In this document: positions 6,857 to 13,243 of the stretch, in pieces
Position numbering within the stretch: the first letter of the stretch is position 1
Layout: the number at the start of each line of letters is the position of its first letter
Assembly (NCBI GenBank): GCA_026770615.1
Contig: MU631804.1
Location: 86,885-100,127, forward strand
Direction of reading: 5' to 3'
DNA: 13,243 nucleotides
Source: Pavlovales sp. CCMP2436
Lineage: Eukaryota; Haptophyta; Pavlovophyceae; Pavlovales
Made by a program: the position numbers and the translations under genes
Notes under the pieces: generated by a model
What the model saw: only the letters and a program-made list of their open reading frames with translations
What the model was told of the DNA's origin: nothing
Databases searched by the model: none

Positions 6857-7977
6857 TCAGCCACCGTTGCCCTGCAGGTACATCTGCTCGACAAGGCAGG
6901 CGGGCAGCGCGACGATGTAGCTCGCGGGCACTGCGGCTGACGGCGCCTCTCCCGGGTTGAGCTCGGCCGGGTCGAAGGTGACGACGTACGACCTGCGCCC
7001 GCCCGAATCGCCCGGAGCCGCACTGACTACGCCCTTGACGAAGCGCGAGTCGCCCGGGTAGAGCGCCAGCACGTGTGCGCCGCGCGAGAAGCTGTTGCGA
7101 GAGCTCTGCGCGCTCGGCGCCGGGAGCGAGATGGGCATCGGCACCACGTACTTGGAGGTTATCGTGTGCGACCTGTGGCGCGTGTGTGTGGGGGGGAGGG
7201 GGGGAGGGGAGTTGAGGGAAGGCCGTGCGACGCAGGTGAGCCGGCCGTGGGCGGCTGGCGCGGGCAGCGGGCTGGGCCGCACGCGTAGCGCACGCACTTG
7301 ATCTCGTTGTGAGCTCCGGGGATCTCTTCGTCGCGGAGAACATACTTGCTCTTCGGCTCGATGAAGCGGGTCACGATACCGATCGACCACAGCTGTGGGA
7401 TCACCTTGGGCCCCGACAATCGCGCGACGACGCGCGAGCCCAGCGGCGCGACGAAGGAGGGCGCCACGCGCACCGCGCCGCACAGGGGCTCCTCAGCCGC
7501 GTCGCCCGTGACGAGCTCGAGGGACGAGTCGGGAAACTCGCCCGGCGAGGGGCTCGGCGCGCGCCTCCGCTCGTCGCCGTCCGTCGCCCGCGCCCGCTTG
7601 CCCTTGGAGCCCCCACTAGCTAGGCTGCTGCCGCCGACGCCTCCCTCGCTGCCGGCGGCTGTGGCAGCGGCACGGCTGCCGCTGCCGTCGCCCCGCCCAT
7701 TCTCCGCGCCTGCGCCGCGCTTGCCACCCGAGCTCACCGAGCGGAGCAGCGTCTCGAGGCTGCCCACGCACGAGGCCGTCAGGTTCTGCTCGTCACAGGA
7801 GAGCTGAATCGCCCGCGAGTGGAGCGCGTCGAGCCGCTGGGCCACCTGCACGTTGGGGCCCGCGGCGGCGAGCTGCTCGCGCAGCCGGTTGATCTGCGCG
7901 GTGGACTCGCTCGACTGGCGCAGCAGCCGGCTCAGGTCGAGCAGCTTCGAGCTCAGGTCGTTCGGGATCAGGCTCAT
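6857..7977 (-). CDS. SGF29: SGF29-like SAGA-associated factor (tandem Tudor)
   Basis: Two exons on the minus strand, 7977-7298 and 7172-6857, giving 331 residues (human SGF29 is about 293). SGF29 is a subunit of the SAGA histone acetyltransferase module; its tandem Tudor domain reads H3K4me2/3 in the nucleus. Residues 5-60 are a Leu/Gln-rich coiled-coil-like segment. Residues 82-150 are low-complexity Gly/Ser/Ala with a basic GKRARA patch. Tudor 1 is about 178-238 (GSRVVARLSG, LWSIGIVTRF, SKYVLRDEEI). Tudor 2 is about 257-318 (VLALYPGDSRF, SYVVTFDPAE, ASYIVALPA). The splice joins NEIK to SHTITSKYVVPMP, a run typical of the family. In Tudor 2, Tyr265 and Phe293 match two of the aromatic-cage residues I recall for the human protein; the third position appears to be Val. 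An in-frame ATG at 8098-8100 would add 41 residues but looks like 5' leader. The CPOX duplication ends about 30 bp beyond the stop codon. Confidence 0.88.
7173..7297 (-). other. SGF29 intron (125 bp)
   Basis: On the minus strand the donor is GTGCGTG and the acceptor is CACAG, after a C-rich, CA-repeat tract. The length is not a multiple of 3. Retention would shift the frame at Lys227 and stop at 7159, removing the second Tudor domain. Confidence 0.85.
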
Positions 7978-8414
7978 CGATGCGGGGGGCAGCGGCGATC
8001 GACGAGCGGGAACACGGCGAGCTCCGAAGAGCACGGGAGGTCCACTCGAGTTGTTAGTTACTTTGTTGACAAGTAACACGCTGCTCCTCTCAAACTTCAT
8101 GCCGGTATTACTTTACTAGTGCTGCTTTAAAGTCACGGGAGTAAAGTCTCGATATTCTGCGAAGTGCGAGCTGCAAGCGATAAGGGCAGCAGTAGTGGTG
8201 ACGACATCATCGAAGGGGCAGGCAGAGCTCAGTGGCCTCACCGCTGAGCACCCATCTTATGCTATGCCGCTCGGCAACCCCTCCATGTAGCGTGATGTTC
8301 CTTGTTTGATAAGTTTAATTAATGTTTTGCCTTAAGATCCTCCGCCTTAGTTAAGTGAAAGACTTGTGATTACAGATGAAAGTAAAGTTTTTCTGGAGAT
8401 CCTGTGCCAATCAG
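7978..8414. other. Intergenic region, SGF29 5' flank and downstream gene 3' flank
   Basis: This lies between two genes transcribed leftward. It must hold the SGF29 promoter and leader and the 3' UTR of the 8415-9879 gene. It is AT-rich around 8300-8400. No ORF with family support, TATA box or repeat stands out. Confidence 0.5.
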
Positions 8415-9879
8415 CTAAGCCCCTGGTAGACTCCTCGCGCAGCCGTTGTATGCTCGCCGCGCAACAAGCCGCCCCTTGTGCAGCACGGCGGCAGTCTCCG
8501 CGCCCAGGTCGCACACTGACACGTTGTTCAGGAGCGCCCACCACACGAAGTCGCGCTCCGTGATGAACTGCCCGTCGACAGCGCCGCCGCACGGCTTGCG
8601 ATGCCCCACGCCCGCGCAGCGCACCATCGCGGTCACATTGGGCGCGCCGGGGCGCGACGCGAGCGGGTCGATCCACTCCCAGCCGGCCGCGCGCGCGGCC
8701 CGAAGGTTCTCGACCATGCCACTGTGCGCGAGTGGTAGCCCCTTGGGCGTGTGGTAGGCCTTGTACATCACCTTTCTTTTCGAGCCCATATCGGGCACGT
8801 TAATGTGGCCGATCTTGAGGTAGAGCGTCCAGTCCTCAAAGGGAGGCAGCGAGAGGACAGAACGGAGCGTCGGCGTGACTGCAGTCGGCCTTGTCGCGAG
8901 CAGCGGCCGCCCAGCGCCGCCGAGGGGCTGCTCAGTCAGAACGCCGGTGGCAATCGGCGGGCAGGCAGCGCGAGGGGGAGCAGACAGTCAGCCGAGACAC
9001 CCAGGGCGGGGGTGCGCACGCGCGTGGCTCCGGCCGAGCAGCCGCGCACACCTTCTCGAAGTAGTCGATGTGCTCCCATGTGGAGGCGACGACTGCCATC
9101 GCGTCACGCCGCCCCCAGAAGACCAGGTCTGACATCGCGTGGATTGCTGGCGGGTCTTTTTTTCGCAGGAAGTCGCGAGAGGCGCACAGCCGCCACGCTG
9201 GCTTGCCGAGGGGCACGATGTCGAAGCGGAGCTTGATCACCGTGGTGTATAGGCTGCCTTGGCTCATCTCGGACGCCTCCATCAGCGTCCACGCCTGGCT
9301 GAGCTTGTACCACTGCAGCAGCGTCGATTTCATCTTGGGCATCCTGAGACTCATCGCACGCTTCGGCTCGATGGCGTACGTGTGCAGCACGCCCCCCTCG
9401 CTCGGCAGACTGCGCGGCGCGGCAAAGGCAAACCTGCTCGCCGCGGCGCCTCTGCAGGTCGCGATCGCGCGCAGCCGGGCGCCCAGGACCTGCGCGAGTG
9501 TGGCGTCCACCACCCGCTCGTTGCGCTGCAGATCGGCCGCGCACACCGCTTCGGAATGGCCAAGCAAACAACCTGTTGCCTCATAGGCCGCATGCACGTC
9601 TGCTGAGAAGGGCGAGACGACCTGCGAGACGATCGCCTGCAGGTGCGCTGGGAGCGAGGGGAACTGCGCCGTCGTCACCAAGCCGGTGATCAGCACGGCC
9701 ACATCGCCAGGCGGCTCGCAAGGTGCGTCGGCAGCCAAGTCTGGGAGATTCATGTGTGAAGGTGCTGCCGGCACGGGCGCCGCCGGTACGGGCGCCGCCG
9801 GCAAGGCCAGTGCCAGCAGGAGCCAGGCTCGTCTCACACACGTTGCCTTCCGGGCCACATGCGAAGGAACGCCCTCCAT
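8415..9879 (-). CDS. Putative membrane-anchored or secreted glycosyltransferase-like protein
   Basis: Two exons on the minus strand, 9879-9052 and 8927-8415, giving 446 residues. Residues 17-34 form a hydrophobic signal or type II anchor after a basic KATCVRR, followed by a PVPAA tandem repeat. The luminal part contains LLQWYKLSQAWTLMEASE (187-204), YTTVIKLRFDIVP (211-223) and MSDLVFWGRRDAM (249-261). From memory, this order of motifs (QWYKL, then R-x-R-F-D or K-x-R-F-D, then D-x-x-F-W-G-R-R-D) occurs in glycosyltransferase-like proteins of algae; no profile was run. Exon 2 carries PPFEDWTLYLKIGHINVPDM. The start ATG (9877-9879) is chosen because the longer frame would begin inside the neighbouring transposon repeat. 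The substrate is unknown. The intron assignment is less certain than for the other genes. Confidence 0.5.
8928..9051 (-). other. Predicted intron of the glycosyltransferase-like gene (124 bp)
   Basis: On the minus strand the donor is GTGTGC after GAG AAG. The acceptor is GAGCAG, preceded by a pyrimidine-rich tract and a CTGAC branch-point-like motif. It is phase 0 on both sides and joins HIDYFEK to PLGGAGR. A GACTGCAG acceptor further on does not fit the frame. Confidence 0.6.
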
Positions 9880-9924
9880 CGTGAAACCGGACGTTAGTAA
9901 CGCACGTCCATTTGGTACACGCAT

Positions 9925-10083
9925 ACCACAAATGGAGGCAGCCTTCCCAATGTCCCCGCCGGCTGAAACGTTAGGGCCGAATCGCCCAGGCCCCCGGGGC
10001 ACATTTGGCTAGATGACAAGCACCCACTCAAAATAAATATTGAGTGCTCACGTAAATAAAGAAATAAATAGCGCGTTTTGAGT
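9925..10083. repeat. Left terminal inverted repeat
   Basis: Inverted partner of 10388-10545. The tip ACCACAAATGG is exact. Confidence 0.85.
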
Positions 10084-10387
10084 GCTCTTGAAGGCCCGGG
10101 GATCGGGAGAAGGCCCGAGGAGCCCTCGCGCGCCGCATAGGTGAGCCGTGTGCCCTTCTCCTCGGAAGACCCGCCTCATCATCACCCGCATCAGGCGAAC
10201 GAGGGCGCGACGGCCGCACCTGCGCGCCTCAAAGGCGACATGGCGCGCTCGGGGAGCACCCCCTGCACGCACCATGCCCGCCCACAACCCAGCGGTACCA
10301 CCTCCAGGCGTGGCGCGGCTGGGATCTAAGTCCCCGCGGCGTAGGCGGCCGGTAGGCGGCCGGGTTCTCAAAAGTTGAAATACAACT

Positions 10388-10545
10388 CTCAAAACGCAGC
10401 TATTTATTTCTTTATTTACGTGAGCACTCAATTTTTATTTTAAGTGGGTGCTTGTCATCTAGCCAAATGTGCCCCGGGGGCTGGGCGATTGGGCCCTAAC
10501 GTTTCAGCCGGCGGGGACATTGGGAAGGCTGCCTCCATTTGTGGT
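10388..10545. repeat. Right terminal inverted repeat
   Basis: Inverted partner of 9925-10083. It is directly followed by (GTTAT)5 with no spacer. Confidence 0.85.
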
Positions 10546-10570
10546 GTTATGTTATGTTATGTTATGTTAT
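10546..10570 (-). repeat. (ATAAC)5 tail of the retrotransposon
   Basis: Five perfect GTTAT units on the plus strand, read as ATAAC on the minus strand. They lie 10 nt after the reverse-transcriptase stop codon (TAG at 10581-10583) and touch the transposon tip at 10545. Several non-LTR retrotransposon clades end in such short simple repeats instead of poly(A). Confidence 0.65.
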
Positions 10571-10580
10571 GGTGCCCCTT

Positions 10581-11702
10581 CTACCGCCGGGTGCGCAGTC
10601 TCTGCGTCCAGGTGGCCTCGTGTGTCAGCGTCTGAGCGTCACTCTGTTGAGCTTCAGCGTCACCTTGCGGTGATACCAAAGCGTCGACTGAGCTCCGAGC
10701 AGGCGATTTCGTTCGAGTTTGGTTGAAGATGGGTTTCACGTCCGTCAGTCCCGTCAGTTTGCGCCAAGAAACCTTGCCTTGTGCGGCCTTGCCCCAGCTC
10801 TCCGAGACGCCAATGCTAACTGCTTGCCTGTCAAGATTGAAGCGGGCTCTTTGGAGCTCGTGAGTTAGGTCGTGTCCGTAGTTGAAAAGCGGTGGCCCTC
10901 GGCCGCGAGGTACGTCGACCCAAGATGTCATGAACTTGCGAGGAAGCCTCGACATGTGCATGCGCATCACGTGTCCTGCCCAGCGTAGTTTCCGAGAGGA
11001 AATATGCCGGTCGATGTCCGCGATGCCGAGGGCGACGTACTGCGGCTTGAGGGCGGCGTACTTGAAGATGTAGTCGGAGGAGGAGGCGCGTTGCGGCTTT
11101 GTTCTCGTCATTGCTCGCACGCAGCGGTTGTGAAACGTGTTCAGCTTTCGCCGCAGCTTCGGTGTCAGCACCCAGGACTCGCAGCCGTAGAGCAAGATGC
11201 CGAGCACGAGGCAACGGTAGAGCTTGCCCTTGGAGGCGAGTGTGAGCGACTTGGAGCCGAAGTTCTTGTTGAAGACGTTACTCCGCAGACAGCCAAAGGC
11301 TGAAGCTGCAGAACGGATCCTATACTCGATCTCGTCGTCATCTGTTAGGGATGACGAAAAGGTCGAGCCGAGGTACCGAAACCGGTCGGTGAACGTGACG
11401 ATGCCGAGCGCGTCGTCGATTTTGAGAATGAGGGTGTCGTTTGTTGTTGGAGGGTAGCCGGCCGGCGGGTAGAACATCGCCTCAGTCTTGGACTTCTTGG
11501 CGACGGTGCCGTCGGTCGGATTCTTTGTGCCGCAGTGCATCACGAGAGCGAAGCGTAGCAGATGCTTTTTGAGCAACCGCGCGCCAAGCTCGAGATCCGC
11601 TCGCGAAGAGAAAGGTAGTGTGCCGTCGTCCGCGTAGAGCGATGCCCAAAAGATGGTGTGCGTGTACCAAATGTGACGTACGTTACTGGTCGGGGAGTAC
11701 TT
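10581..11702 (-). pseudogene. 5'-truncated non-LTR retrotransposon, reverse transcriptase C-terminal part
   Basis: The frame is open for 373 residues on the minus strand, from a TAA at 11703-11705 to TAG at 10581. Near its start it has the catalytic motif YADDG (11622-11636), followed by LPFSSRADLELGARLLKKH, KKSKTEAMFYPP, DRFRYLGSTFSSSL, EIEYRIRSAASAF, LGILLYGCESWVL and FHNRCVRAM. It ends with the post-RT signature LRWAGHVMRM and SRLPRKFMTSW. This is the usual order of the palm-thumb and C-terminal regions in LINE-like elements of microalgae. Everything before motif C (fingers, motifs A and B, any endonuclease) is absent, typical of 5' truncation during insertion. No internal stop or frameshift is seen, so the copy may be young. 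It cannot encode a functional enzyme. Confidence 0.88.
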
Positions 11703-12149
11703 TTAGATTTGATTTGATTTTGATTGATGTCCGCTCTCAATTTCTCTACACTCAAGCGACAAAGCAGTTTGCAACATGTCTGGGTCTGAGAACTTTGCAT
11801 GCCAACACGCAGTTGAGAAGGCGTGGGCGGGAGTTGTAGCCGAGACTACAGACCCCCCTCCCCAGTCCCCCATTCCCACACAGTGACACACGTATATACA
11901 TATGCACACATGAGACGTGATGGCAATTACACACTATAATTTACATTCTGAATGCAAATTGTACTAACTTAATAACTAACAGGTTACTAAAGTTATGAAG
12001 TTATTCACTTATTGTTGATCATGATGTCAACATTAACAAATGTTGATTCCTTATCTGATTCGTACTCGTAGCGCACAATTGCGCGCAAGTGGCCAATAAT
12101 GGGGCCCCGACCAATAATAGGGGTTTAGACACGTTAACTAACTAACTAA
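11703..12149. other. AT-rich gap between two retroelement fragments
   Basis: No supported gene. It contains a (ATTTG)n-like tract (11706-11724), which on the minus strand reads as CAAAT repeats just ahead of the truncated RT. It also has an 8-bp stem / 4-nt loop hairpin TCAACATT-AACA-AATGTTGA (about 12032-12051) and two near-identical CCAATAAT-GGGG units at 12093 and 12111. Confidence 0.5.
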
Positions 12150-12160
12150 CTAATAATAAT
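12134..12160 (-). repeat. Simple-repeat tail (TTAG)n/(TTA)n
   Basis: On the plus strand four TAAC units (12135-12150) are followed by TAA units. On the minus strand it follows the retroelement-like ORF, whose TAG stop (12150-12152) lies inside the repeat. It resembles the (ATAAC)5 tail at 10546. Confidence 0.45.
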
Positions 12161-13243
12161 TACACATTTGCTGACGCCATCGTGGCCCCCTTGCTCCCTG
12201 TGCTGCGCGAGCATGCAGCTGCAACTGCGCCCCCCGAGGGAGGCGCTGCCTGGCTCGCCACCATGATGTTGGTCTTCGCCACCATGCTATTGCTTCTGTC
12301 ACGTGCTGTGACGGGCGCTGTTTCGCGCGGTGGCGGTGCTTGGTGAGCATCTGCTGCAGCACAACTGGGTCCGAGATGTCGGCGAGGCCATGGCTCTTGA
12401 GCAGCTTTGCAGCGTCGGAGAACTTGCCTTTGGAGAGGAGGGCGACGGCTGCCTTGATATCTCGCTCAGGGTCGGCAGGGCGGGATCGCCGGGTGTGGCG
12501 CTGCTGCGACTCCTTTGCGCAGTCGCTGGACCACTCAGCCACGAGGCTGCCGAAGTCTCCTCGCTCCCACCGATAGAACCGAGAGGCAAGCAGCCTGGCG
12601 GTCGCGAGGCGTCCCTGTTGCCCCCCGCGGGCAGCGGGCTGTGTGCGGAGTAAGATCGAGGGCAGGACCAACAGCATCTTCAGCGCTCGCACTTCCTCAA
12701 TCTCATTGTCCGGTCCAGAGTGGCGGAGGGCTCTGATGACACGGACATTGGCAGCGGCCCATGACTCATGGAAGTCCCGGGGTATGGAGTCGAGTTGCCG
12801 AGACGTGTTCCCAGCGTGCCCAGCAGCCTCAGCAATGGTGAGATGGTCAAGGGCAGAGAAGTTGCGTGCGGCCGGGTCTGCGGTCGATCTTGTGGGCAAG
12901 GGCATGCTTGGGCGCTCGACTACCTCGCTTGACTGTGGCGCCTGCCGTTGGCGACGTAGGGGTGGTGGTGGCAGTCTGCGCCCGTCAGGTGGCGTGCTCC
13001 CACCTCTACCCCCCCCCCCCACGACCCGTCCTACCCCTACCACGGCCGTGGCTGTGGCATCCGCCCCGAGCACTGTCAGGCGGCGGTGTTGGTGGCTGTG
13101 GCGGTGCCTGGGGTGGCGGCGGTGGCGGCGGTGGTTGTGGCGGTGGCGGCGGCGGCGGTGGTTGTGGTGGCGGTTGTGTTGGCGGTAGCTGCTGCTGAGA
13201 CGGAGGCGGTTGTGTTGGCGGTAGCTGCTGCTGAGGCGGAGGG
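12150..13243 (-). CDS. Retroelement-like N-terminal ORF, partial at window edge
   Basis: On the minus strand the frame 13073-12150 encodes about 307 residues and appears to continue upstream beyond the window. The upstream segment (about 13040-13243) reads as a Pro/Gln-rich tail (PPPQQQLPPTQ repeated) followed by GRGRGRTGRGGG. Then come NFSALDHLTIAEAAGHAGN, ALKMLLVLPSILLR, FYRWERGDFGSLVAEW and AVALLSKGKFSDAAKLLKSH, ending GLADISDPVVLQQMLTKH. The KGKFSDAAKLLKSHGLAD block with a following KH motif resembles the region before the reverse transcriptase in many algal and oomycete retroelements (from memory). The Pro-rich and downstream frames meet only if the 12-G run (13009-13020) changes length. 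The stop lies within a simple-repeat tail, so the C-terminus is not natural. It may be the 5' part of a LINE, or a domesticated or non-autonomous derivative. Confidence 0.45.
   Translation of the reverse strand, partial: LRLSSSYRQHNRLRLSSSYRQHNRHHNHRRRRHRHNHRRHRRHPRHRHSHQHRRLTVLGADATATAVVGVGRVVGGGGRGGSTPPDGRRLPPPPLRRQRQAPQSSEVVERPSMPLPTRSTADPAARNFSALDHLTIAEAAGHAGNTSRQLDSIPRDFHESWAAANVRVIRALRHSGPDNEIEEVRALKMLLVLPSILLRTQPAARGGQQGRLATARLLASRFYRWERGDFGSLVAEWSSDCAKESQQRHTRRSRPADPERDIKAAVALLSKGKFSDAAKLLKSHGLADISDPVVLQQMLTKHRHRAKQRPSQHVTEAIAWWRRPTSWWRARQRLPRGAQLQLHARAAQGARGPRWRQQMCNYY
13009..13020. repeat. C12/G12 homopolymer at a frame switch
   Basis: Twelve Cs on the plus strand. The upstream Pro-rich frame reads Arg, four Gly, then TAG with 12 Gs. 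With 11 or 14 it would continue into RGGSTPPDG. Confidence 0.75.
13087..13165. repeat. (GGT/GGC)n trinucleotide-rich tract
   Basis: Imperfect GGC and GGT triplets on the plus strand. They encode the poly-Pro segment of the minus-strand ORF. Confidence 0.75.
13171..13242 (-). repeat. 36-bp tandem repeat (two copies)
   Basis: Units 13171-13206 and 13207-13242 differ at one base (GAGACGG versus GAGGCGG). The period equals 12 codons and encodes PPPxQQQLPPTQ on the minus strand, so the frame is kept. The array may continue past the window. Confidence 0.85.

Larger units (their letters stand above)
9925..10545. mobile_element. Non-autonomous TIR transposon, 621 bp
   Basis: The terminal inverted repeats 9925-10083 and 10388-10545 (about 159 bp each) match closely, with a handful of substitutions and one small indel. 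The tips read ACCACAAATGG. Each arm is a GC-rich outer part followed by an AT-rich inner part (AATAAAGAAATAAATA). The interior 10084-10387 is GC-rich, with no transposase and two tandem 11-mers GTAGGCGGCCG (10341-10362). No clear target-site duplication is visible; the left flank is GCAT and the right flank is a GTTAT repeat. It inserted just upstream of the 9879 start codon, so it may alter that gene's promoter. Confidence 0.85.

Noticed and set aside
7978..8100. 41-residue N-terminal extension of SGF29 from ATG 8098-8100
   Set aside because: SGF29 proteins start close to the coiled coil, and the extension looks like leader sequence. Not excluded.
9880..10002. N-terminal extension of the glycosyltransferase-like protein
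   Set aside because: The extra residues are translated from the transposon's terminal repeat, and the same peptide is encoded near the other TIR. The signal-anchor begins after the ATG at 9877-9879.
12299..12736. Plus-strand ORFs opposite the retroelement-like frame
   Set aside because: Shadow frames without family support; the minus strand carries the domain-like text.

Overview
The window looks like nuclear DNA of a GC-rich unicellular eukaryotic alga. I favour a haptophyte or similar red-plastid lineage, at low confidence. The reasons are four short spliceosomal introns whose donors all begin GTG (GTGCAC, GTGTGC, GTGCGT, GTGTGC) and whose acceptors end in AG, very GC-rich exons alternating with AT-rich intergenic DNA, the eukaryote-only proteins RBM25 and SGF29, an aerobic coproporphyrinogen oxidase with a presequence-like N-terminus, and retroelement debris of a type I associate with diatom, haptophyte and oomycete genomes. 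There are no bacterial operon signals. Coding confidence comes from family motifs, not ORF length, because the GC-rich sequence is open in several frames on both strands.

Layout. Bases 1-96 may be the end of an exon of an upstream gene. Bases 97-2006 are repeat-rich: a decayed foldback-like inverted repeat (arms 389-466 and 1325-1407), two diverged direct-repeat blocks inside it, and a broken gene fragment (about 1480-1800) between direct repeats. The core of the window is a head-to-head pair: oxygen-dependent coproporphyrinogen III oxidase (CPOX) on the minus strand (2007-3002) and an RBM25-type splicing factor on the plus strand (3065-5700, three exons). Their start codons are only 62 bp apart. 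Downstream of RBM25, 6237-6827 is an inverted, indel-free, 98% identical copy of 2534-3124. It carries the shared promoter, the first 20 codons of RBM25 and the 5' half of CPOX, whose start codon has become AGG. The copy stops about 30 bp past the stop codon of SGF29 (minus, 6857-7977, two exons), the histone-reading subunit of SAGA. Next is a predicted membrane-anchored glycosyltransferase-like protein (minus, 8415-9879, two exons).

The last third is mobile DNA. A 621-bp non-autonomous element with terminal inverted repeats of about 159 bp (9925-10545) touches the (ATAAC)5 3' tail of a 5'-truncated non-LTR retrotransposon (minus, 10546-11702, with an intact YADDG reverse-transcriptase motif). 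After an AT-rich gap comes a second retroelement-like ORF (minus, 12150 to the window edge), Pro/Gln-rich at its start and probably frameshifted at a 12-G run.

The host genes are housekeeping functions (tetrapyrrole synthesis, pre-mRNA splicing, chromatin reading, glycan or secretory work) and do not form a pathway. What is notable is the architecture: an ultra-compact bidirectional promoter, its inverted duplication across the RBM25 gene, and nested transposable elements. I saw no tRNA, rRNA, CRISPR array or bacterial-style defence system.
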